Source: JBBDWJ01 sp040902925
GTDB taxonomy: Bacteria > Acidobacteriota > Terriglobia > Bryobacterales > UBA6623
Direction of reading: 5' to 3'
Assembly: GCA_040902925.1 (NCBI GenBank)
Contig: JBBDWJ010000360.1
Location: forward strand, 1 to 10,866
Length of the DNA: 10,866 nucleotides
The number at the start of each line of letters is the position of its first letter. The first letter of the stretch is position 1. This document shows positions 6,019 to 10,866 of the stretch, one piece after another. The position numbers were made by a program, and so were the translations under genes. The notes under the pieces were generated by a model. The model made no database searches and was not told the origin of the DNA. It was given only the letters and a program-made list of their open reading frames with translations.

Positions 6019-7857
6019 ATGAATAATTCTGCCGAGGTGAGGAGCGACGGATCGGGCCGGACGGTGCGTGAGCTGGTCGAGGAGGGCGCGCGGCGCGCTC
6101 CCGGCGCCACGGCCATTCTGGGCCTGGGACGCCAGCCGCTCACCTACGGGGGTCTGCGGGACCATCAAGCGCGGATCGCCGCCCAGTTGAACGGTCTGGG
6201 CATCACCCGCAACGATCGTGTGGCGATTGTGCTTCCCAATGGACCGGAAATGGCGACGGCATTTCTCTCGGTCGCCGCCTGCGCAAGCAGCGCCCCGCTC
6301 AACCCCGCCTACCGCCCGGAAGAGTACGACTTTTACCTTTCCGATTTGAACGCCAAGGCGATCATCGTTCAAGCCGGCGTGGATTCAGCCGCCCGCGGCC
6401 CCGCGCAGGAGCGCGGAATCCCCATTCTCGAGCTGGAGCCTACGGCCTCGGCGCCGGCCGGCGTGTTTACATTGACGCCGCGAGCCGACGCCCCAGCCCG
6501 CAACCCTCGCTACGCCGAGCCGGGCGATGAGGCGCTGGTGCTGCACACTTCGGGCACCACGTCACGGCCAAAAATCGTGCCGCTGACTCAAACAAACCTG
6601 TGCGTCTCGGCCGGAAACATCGGCGCAAGCCTGGCGTTGACTCCAGCGGACCGCTGCCTGAACGTGATGCCACTGTTTCACATTCACGGACTGATGGCCG
6701 CGACGCTGGCCTCTTTGCGCGCCGGCGCCTCGATCGCCTGCACGCCCGGGTTCCTGGCGACGAGCTTTTTCGACTGGATGGACCTGTTCGAGCCCACCTG
6801 GTACACAGCGGTGCCGACGATGCACCAGGCGATTGTGACGCGCGCCGCACAGGCGGCCGAAATCATCGCGCGGCGGAAACTGCGTTTCCTGCGCTCGTCG
6901 TCTTCCGCGCTGCCGCCGCAAGTGATGGCTCAACTCGAAGAAGTGTTCGGCGCGCCCGTCATTGAGGCGTACGGAATGACCGAAGCCGCCCACCAGATGG
7001 CCAGCAATCCGCTGCCGCCGCGGCCACGCAAGCCGGGAACGGTCGGAATGGCGGCGGGTCCCGAAATCGCCGTGATGGGCGACCAGGGCAATCTCCTGCC
7101 GGCCGGCCATACCGGCGAGATTGTGATTCGCGGCGCGAACGTCACGCCGGGCTACGAGAGCAATCCCGAGGCGAACGCCACCGCGTTCACCAACGGCTGG
7201 TTCCGCACGGGCGATCAAGGCGTGCTCGACGGCGAGGGCTATCTGTCTCTGACCGGGCGTTTGAAAGAAATCATCAACCGCGCGGGCGAGAAGATTTCGC
7301 CGCGCGAGGTGGACGAAGTGATCCTGGATCACCCCGCCGTCGCGCAAGTGGTGACGTTTGCTGTTCCCGACCCGAAGTTGGGAGAAGACGTCGGCGCGGC
7401 GATCGTTTTGCGGCCTGGCCAAACCGCCACCTCGCAACAGATTCGGCAATTCGCGGCCGAGCGGCTGTCGGATTTCAAACTGCCGCGCCACATCGTGTTC
7501 CTCGACGAAATCCCGAAAGGCCCTACCGGAAAGCTGCAGCGAATCGGCCTAGCAGCGAAGCTCGGAATTCCAGCGAACGGGCATGCCGAGCCTCAGCCGG
7601 CTCAAGCTTACGAAGCGCCAAGCACGGCGGTGGAAAAACTGGTGGCCGACATCTGGGTCGAAGTACTGAAGGTCCAGCCGGTGGGAGCGAAGGATGACTT
7701 TCTCGCGTTGGGCGGCGATTCCGTGCTGGCCACGCGGCTGGTTTCCCGGATTCGCGACCAGCTCGATCTGGATATCAGCGTGGCCGCGTTTTTCGAAGCG
7801 CCCACGGTTGCCATGCAGGCGCGCGTTATCGAAGACATGCTTTTAGCGGAGGGATAG
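6019..7857 (+). CDS. Stand-alone adenylation-carrier protein (oxalyl-CoA synthetase-like AMP ligase fused to PCP)
   Basis: A 612-residue cytosolic protein that activates a carboxylic acid with ATP and passes it to its own phosphopantetheine carrier. The ANL adenylation domain covers about 14-515: HTSGTTSRPK (A3, 176-185), EAYGMTE (A5, 316-322), WFRTGD (A7, 394-399), GRLKEIINRAGEKIS (A8, 413-427) and GPTGKLQR (A10, 501-508) with catalytic K505. The intervening sequence (MPLFHIHGLMA, TWYTAVPTMHQ, MTEAAHQMASNPLP, KPGTVG) follows the oxalyl-CoA synthetase branch (yeast Pcs60, plant AAE3), not amino-acid NRPS domains. No Asp aligned with the amino-acid-binding Asp of the usual A4 motif is evident. 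The usual Gly after the A3 Lys is I186. A linker (516-533) leads to a PCP (about 535-610) with LGGDS and attachment Ser S568. It opens a three-gene operon, with 52 bases to the C-PCP gene. Substrate unknown; a small dicarboxylate or other acid is inference. Confidence 0.88.
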   Translation: MNNSAEVRSDGSGRTVRELVEEGARRAPGATAILGLGRQPLTYGGLRDHQARIAAQLNGLGITRNDRVAIVLPNGPEMATAFLSVAACASSAPLNPAYRPEEYDFYLSDLNAKAIIVQAGVDSAARGPAQERGIPILELEPTASAPAGVFTLTPRADAPARNPRYAEPGDEALVLHTSGTTSRPKIVPLTQTNLCVSAGNIGASLALTPADRCLNVMPLFHIHGLMAATLASLRAGASIACTPGFLATSFFDWMDLFEPTWYTAVPTMHQAIVTRAAQAAEIIARRKLRFLRSSSSALPPQVMAQLEEVFGAPVIEAYGMTEAAHQMASNPLPPRPRKPGTVGMAAGPEIAVMGDQGNLLPAGHTGEIVIRGANVTPGYESNPEANATAFTNGWFRTGDQGVLDGEGYLSLTGRLKEIINRAGEKISPREVDEVILDHPAVAQVVTFAVPDPKLGEDVGAAIVLRPGQTATSQQIRQFAAERLSDFKLPRHIVFLDEIPKGPTGKLQRIGLAAKLGIPANGHAEPQPAQAYEAPSTAVEKLVADIWVEVLKVQPVGAKDDFLALGGDSVLATRLVSRIRDQLDLDISVAAFFEAPTVAMQARVIEDMLLAEG

Positions 7858-7909
7858 GCAGCGCATCGTCGTCATAGTCAACTGGGCCCTCCCAACTTAA
7901 CTGGAAACA

Positions 7910-10036
7910 ATGCAGGATAACAACGAAGCGGCCCGTCAGGCGCTCATTGAGGAGCGGTTGCGAGCGCGCCAGAAGAAAGCGCATCAAGCGCCGAGTATTC
8001 CACGCCGCCCACCCAAGACGTCGTGGCTCCCTTGGTCGCGCCGATCCGGGCCGGCGCCGGCGCCGCTGTCGGCGGCCCAGAAGCGCATTTGGATTCTGCA
8101 TCAGCTCGACCCTGCCAGCCCGGTCTTCAACAGCCGCGTTGCGGTGCGCCTCGGCGGCGAGTTGGACCGCGGTGCTCTCGACAAGGCGCTGAGCGAGGTT
8201 GTCCGGCGGCACGAGGCGCTGCGAAGCGTCTTCCCGGAAAGCAACGGCGAGCTTTCGCAAGTGATTCTGCCGGCTACTCCGGTTGACGTGGAATTTCAGG
8301 ATCTGCGCGGCGTTCCCGCTGAGGACCGCGAGGCGACGATGAAACGCATCGCCTCAGCCGAAGCGCAGCACAGCTTCGACTTGACCGAAGGGCCGGTGCT
8401 ACGCGCGAAGCTCGTTCGTACCGCGGACCGCGAGCACGTGCTGCTCGTGCTCATGCACCACATTGTCTTCGACGGCTGGTCGGAAACGGTTCTGCTCCAA
8501 GAGTTGCGGCAGATCTACTCGGCTTTCGCGCGCGGCCAGCAGCCGTCTCTCGCCGAGCTGCCCATTCAATACGCCGATTTCGCAGCCTGGCAGCAGGACT
8601 ATCTCGAACAGGAAGAGATCGCACGGCAAGTCGCCTACTGGCGCGGCGAGTTGGAAGCAGTTCCTGGTTCGTTGAAGCTGCCGGCCGACTATCCAAAGCA
8701 AGGCTCGATGAGCCAAGCCGCCGGTCTTTGCACGATCGAGTTGCCTGCCGCTCTGACCGCACAACTCAAGGAGTTGAGCCGCCAGGAACGGGCCAGCCTG
8801 TTCATGACTCTGCTGGCGGCATTTCAATTTCTGCTGGCCTACTACACAGATCAGGACGACATTGTCGTGGGCGTTCCGGCCTCGGGCCGCACGCGCGTTG
8901 AGACCGAAGCGCTGATCGGCTGCTTCATGAACGTGCTGGTTCTCCGCGCCCGCGTCCCAGAGACCGCGACCACGCGCGAGTTCTTGGCCGGTGTGCGTGA
9001 AACGGCGTTGCGTGCATTCGCCAATCAAGAGGCCCCGATCGGGAAAGTGGTTGAGGCGCTGGGCCGCGGCCGCCGCGCCGATAACTGGCGGCTATTCGAG
9101 GTCATGTTCCAACTTCGCAATATGCCGAAGCTCGACGCGCCCGATGGCACGGGTTTGAGCGTGGAGCCTCTCAAGTTTGACACCGGTGTGATCCGCGGGC
9201 TCGACCTCAATCTCGAAAGCGAAGATACCGGCGGAGTGTTGCGCTGCCAGTTGCAATACGACTCGGCGCTGTTCCGCCGCGAGACCGCTGAGCGGATGCT
9301 AGGCCATTACCGAAACCTGCTGGAGGCGATGGCGCGGTATCCCGATCGCCGCATTTGGGATTTGCCTATACTCAGCGCGGCCGAACGGCGCGCTCTGCTG
9401 CTGAAATGGAGCGGCGCGGCAAACGCGTTTCCCGCCGACGCCGCTGTTCACAAGCTTGTTGGAAGCTCCGAAGGAAAAACACTAGACGACGATTGGGAAG
9501 TCTGTGTGGTGGGCCGCCACGGCCAGGCCCTACCTATCGGCGCGGTGGGAGAACTCTGCATCGGAAGTACGGGACTCACCCGGTCTCTCAGCACCGACTC
9601 GTCCACGCCGACCTGGATTCCGCACCCCTTCGGCGGCGAGTCCGAGGCTCGGATGTACCGCACGGGTGACAAGGCGCGCTATTTGCCCGGAAACAAGATT
9701 GAGTTCGTGAGCAGCCCGAATGACTTGGCGCAGCCGGCATCCGAATCGGATAAGTCTTTCGACGCGCCGCGGACGCCGACAGAGCAAACGATGGCCGGGA
9801 TCTGGAGCGAAATTCTCGGAGTGAGCCCGGTCGGCCGAAATGACGATTTCTTTTCGCTCGGCGGTCACTCGGTTGCCGCGGGACGGGTCATCTTGGGCGT
9901 CCGCGCGCATTTCAAGGTCAAGGTCAAGCTGGTCGATTTATTCCGGTATCCGACAGTAGCCGGCATGGCGGCGCTTATCGATTTCACTTTGGGATCGAAA
10001 GCAGCGAACGGAAAATTAAAAAGTGCAGCGCGGTAG
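7910..10036 (+). CDS. NRPS condensation-carrier protein with a collapsed adenylation remnant (C-deltaA-PCP)
   Basis: A 708-residue NRPS subunit. A basic, Pro-rich leader (1-50) beginning with a charged helix (EAARQALIEERLRARQKK) may be a docking element. The condensation domain (about 51-480) has LSAAQKRIWILHQLD (53-67), the active-site HHIVFDG (183-189, catalytic H184), IPIQYADFAAWQQ-like LPIQYADFAAW (217-227) and IGCFMNV (336-342). It is intact and resembles the LCL type. After the usual C-A linker (LPILSAAERR, FPADAAVHKL; 485-516), core motifs A1-A5 are absent. The protein resumes in an A6-A7 segment (about 530-606: RHGQALPIGAVGELCIG, MYRTGDKARYLP). A8-A10, including the catalytic Lys, are also absent. 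A PCP follows (about 622-692, FFSLGGHS, S654). The frame is unbroken. The module cannot activate its own substrate, so its carrier must be charged by another enzyme. The ATG has only a weak GGAAA upstream. Confidence 0.9.
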   Translation: MQDNNEAARQALIEERLRARQKKAHQAPSIPRRPPKTSWLPWSRRSGPAPAPLSAAQKRIWILHQLDPASPVFNSRVAVRLGGELDRGALDKALSEVVRRHEALRSVFPESNGELSQVILPATPVDVEFQDLRGVPAEDREATMKRIASAEAQHSFDLTEGPVLRAKLVRTADREHVLLVLMHHIVFDGWSETVLLQELRQIYSAFARGQQPSLAELPIQYADFAAWQQDYLEQEEIARQVAYWRGELEAVPGSLKLPADYPKQGSMSQAAGLCTIELPAALTAQLKELSRQERASLFMTLLAAFQFLLAYYTDQDDIVVGVPASGRTRVETEALIGCFMNVLVLRARVPETATTREFLAGVRETALRAFANQEAPIGKVVEALGRGRRADNWRLFEVMFQLRNMPKLDAPDGTGLSVEPLKFDTGVIRGLDLNLESEDTGGVLRCQLQYDSALFRRETAERMLGHYRNLLEAMARYPDRRIWDLPILSAAERRALLLKWSGAANAFPADAAVHKLVGSSEGKTLDDDWEVCVVGRHGQALPIGAVGELCIGSTGLTRSLSTDSSTPTWIPHPFGGESEARMYRTGDKARYLPGNKIEFVSSPNDLAQPASESDKSFDAPRTPTEQTMAGIWSEILGVSPVGRNDDFFSLGGHSVAAGRVILGVRAHFKVKVKLVDLFRYPTVAGMAALIDFTLGSKAANGKLKSAAR
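9425..9727 (+). other. In-frame remnant of an adenylation domain inside the C-PCP protein
   Basis: Residues about 506-606 of the C-PCP protein. The first 12 are the very start of an A domain (FPADAAVHKLV). Residues about 530-606 match only the A6-A7 part (V-GELCIGSTGL, YRTGDKARYL-PG-KIEF). A normal A domain has about 480 residues. Roughly 350-400 residues are therefore missing in two blocks, before and after the remnant. No stop or frame change occurs across either joint. Confidence 0.8.
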
Positions 10037-10052
10037 CACGCGGCTGTTGAAC

Positions 10053-10057
10053 AGGGG
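10053..10057 (+). promoter_or_regulatory. Ribosome binding site of the TylF-like gene
   Basis: AGGGG lies six bases before the ATG at 10064. It supports that start and coupling with the upstream NRPS gene (27 bases from stop to ATG). Confidence 0.55.
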
Positions 10058-10063
10058 ATTAGC

Positions 10064-10819
10064 ATGAGTATCGAAAGCTATTCGAAGACGGTGGCGAAGG
10101 AAGTCTTACAGACAGTGACGCTGCCTCTCGCGAAACGCCTGCGCATCGAGCAACAGCCAGGCTTGCTGGGCAGAATTCATAACGTTCGCGTCCCGAAAAA
10201 TACGCGCACCAAGCCCGAGCCCGGCCCCGGCGGCGGGGCGAATGTGAAGATTATTTTTCAGCTCCTGGAGTCGACGCTCGTGCTCGATGGAGCTGTCGCG
10301 GAATGCGGAGTATGGCAGGGCGCCACGATCATTCCGATGGGCCTTTTTCTGCGCCAGCACGGCAGCCGGAAATCGATTTTTGGATTCGACTCGTTCGAAG
10401 GCCTCGACGATACCGTGCAGGTCGACGTGGAGCTGGGCGGCGACGATGAAGATCGCAAGACCGTCGGCGGCTTCTCCAATACGTCTTACGAGAAGCTCGG
10501 CGGCAGGGTTCGGCAATTTGGCCTCGGCGATACCGTGCGTCTCGTCAAAGGGTACTTCAACAACACGCTCATGAGGCACGCCGGCGAGCAATTCTGCTTC
10601 GTGCATCTCGATTGCGTGATTTACGAATCGTACAAGAGCTGCATCGAGTTCTTCTACCCGCGGCTAGCGAGCGGTGGCGTTATCCTGTTCGACGAATACA
10701 AAGACCCGCCGTGGCCCGGGTGTGCGCGAGCGGTCGACGAGTATCTGGCGGACAAGCCTGAGAAGCTTTCCGAAATCATCAGCGACAATCAGACCAAGTA
10801 TTACCTCCGCAAGCTGTAG
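10064..10819 (+). CDS. TylF/MycF-family methyltransferase-like protein
   Basis: A 251-residue cytosolic protein with the SAM-dependent fold of the macrocin/mycinamicin O-methyltransferase (TylF) family, which methylates hydroxyls of secondary metabolites with the help of Mg2+. Seen: AECGVWQGATI (79-89, SAM loop), FGFDSFEGL (106-114), GDTVRLVKGYFNNTL (155-169), FVHLDCVIYESYKSCIEFFY (179-198), and GGVILFDEYKDP (204-215). The usual metal-site motif is L-D-x-D-x-Y; here the second Asp is V185 (codon GTG at 10616-10618), although D183, D210 and E211 remain. Catalysis may be altered or metal geometry changed. An acidic loop (DVELGGDDEDRK, 121-132) lies after the SAM part, where substrate-binding loops often are. 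Residues 1-60 are poorly conserved. It is third in the operon behind the two NRPS genes, with AGGGG at 10053-10057, and probably tailors their product. No sugar biosynthesis gene is in the window, so the acceptor is unknown. Confidence 0.82.
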   Translation: MSIESYSKTVAKEVLQTVTLPLAKRLRIEQQPGLLGRIHNVRVPKNTRTKPEPGPGGGANVKIIFQLLESTLVLDGAVAECGVWQGATIIPMGLFLRQHGSRKSIFGFDSFEGLDDTVQVDVELGGDDEDRKTVGGFSNTSYEKLGGRVRQFGLGDTVRLVKGYFNNTLMRHAGEQFCFVHLDCVIYESYKSCIEFFYPRLASGGVILFDEYKDPPWPGCARAVDEYLADKPEKLSEIISDNQTKYYLRKL

Positions 10820-10866
10820 GAACCGGCAGGTGTATCAATAGTAGCCCCAGGGCCCCAATGAGACAC

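Noticed and set aside
6562..7491. 309-residue minus-strand frame inside the A-PCP gene
   Set aside because: Antisense shadow of the adenylation domain, with low-complexity Arg/His-rich translation.
9425..9780. A frameshifted but complete adenylation domain
   Set aside because: The joints leave no room: only a few residues lie between the linker and A6, and about 15 between the A7 part and the PCP. The missing motifs are not in the other frames.
10820..10866. Terminator after the operon
   Set aside because: The 47 bases show no stem followed by a T-run.

Overview
The window looks like chromosomal DNA of a GC-rich bacterium. The mix of genes is reminiscent of soil Acidobacteriota (Bryobacter/Solibacter type): a TPR/SPINDLY glycosyltransferase, a divergent NRAMP-like permease and a compact NRPS locus. 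This taxonomic guess is inference from gene content only. No rRNA, tRNA, insertion sequence, phage gene or CRISPR array was seen.

Left part (1-2578): a 74-residue protein of unknown function precedes a TPR plus SPINDLY/OGT-like (GT41) glycosyltransferase on the same strand. A receiver-like protein that has lost its phosphorylation residues converges on the glycosyltransferase from the other strand, with 4 bases between the stop codons. After a 416-base non-coding stretch comes a divergent NRAMP-fold membrane transporter (2995-4494). A ketopantoate reductase family gene (4522-5532, minus strand) converges on it. These look like separate housekeeping or accessory units.

Middle (5533-6018): a 486-base gap with no convincing gene but unusual structure. 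It holds four tandem copies of a 19-base unit, a very GC-rich hairpin, a 7+7 inverted repeat, and a candidate sigma-54 (-24/-12) promoter pointing toward the NRPS genes.

Right part (6019-10819): a likely operon of three plus-strand genes. (i) An adenylation-carrier protein whose AMP-ligase domain resembles oxalyl-CoA synthetase (PCS60/AAE3) rather than amino-acid-activating NRPS A domains. (ii) A condensation-carrier protein that carries an in-frame, collapsed remnant of an adenylation domain between C and PCP. (iii) A TylF/MycF-family methyltransferase-like protein with an altered metal-site motif. My working model is that an acid is activated and loaded on the first carrier, then condensed with an acceptor on the second carrier. 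That second carrier must be charged in trans because its own A domain is destroyed. The product is then perhaps O-methylated or otherwise tailored. No thioesterase or further module is visible, so the cluster may continue past the right edge. The A-PCP / C-deltaA-PCP / TylF-like set with its candidate sigma-54 control region is the most interesting part of the window.
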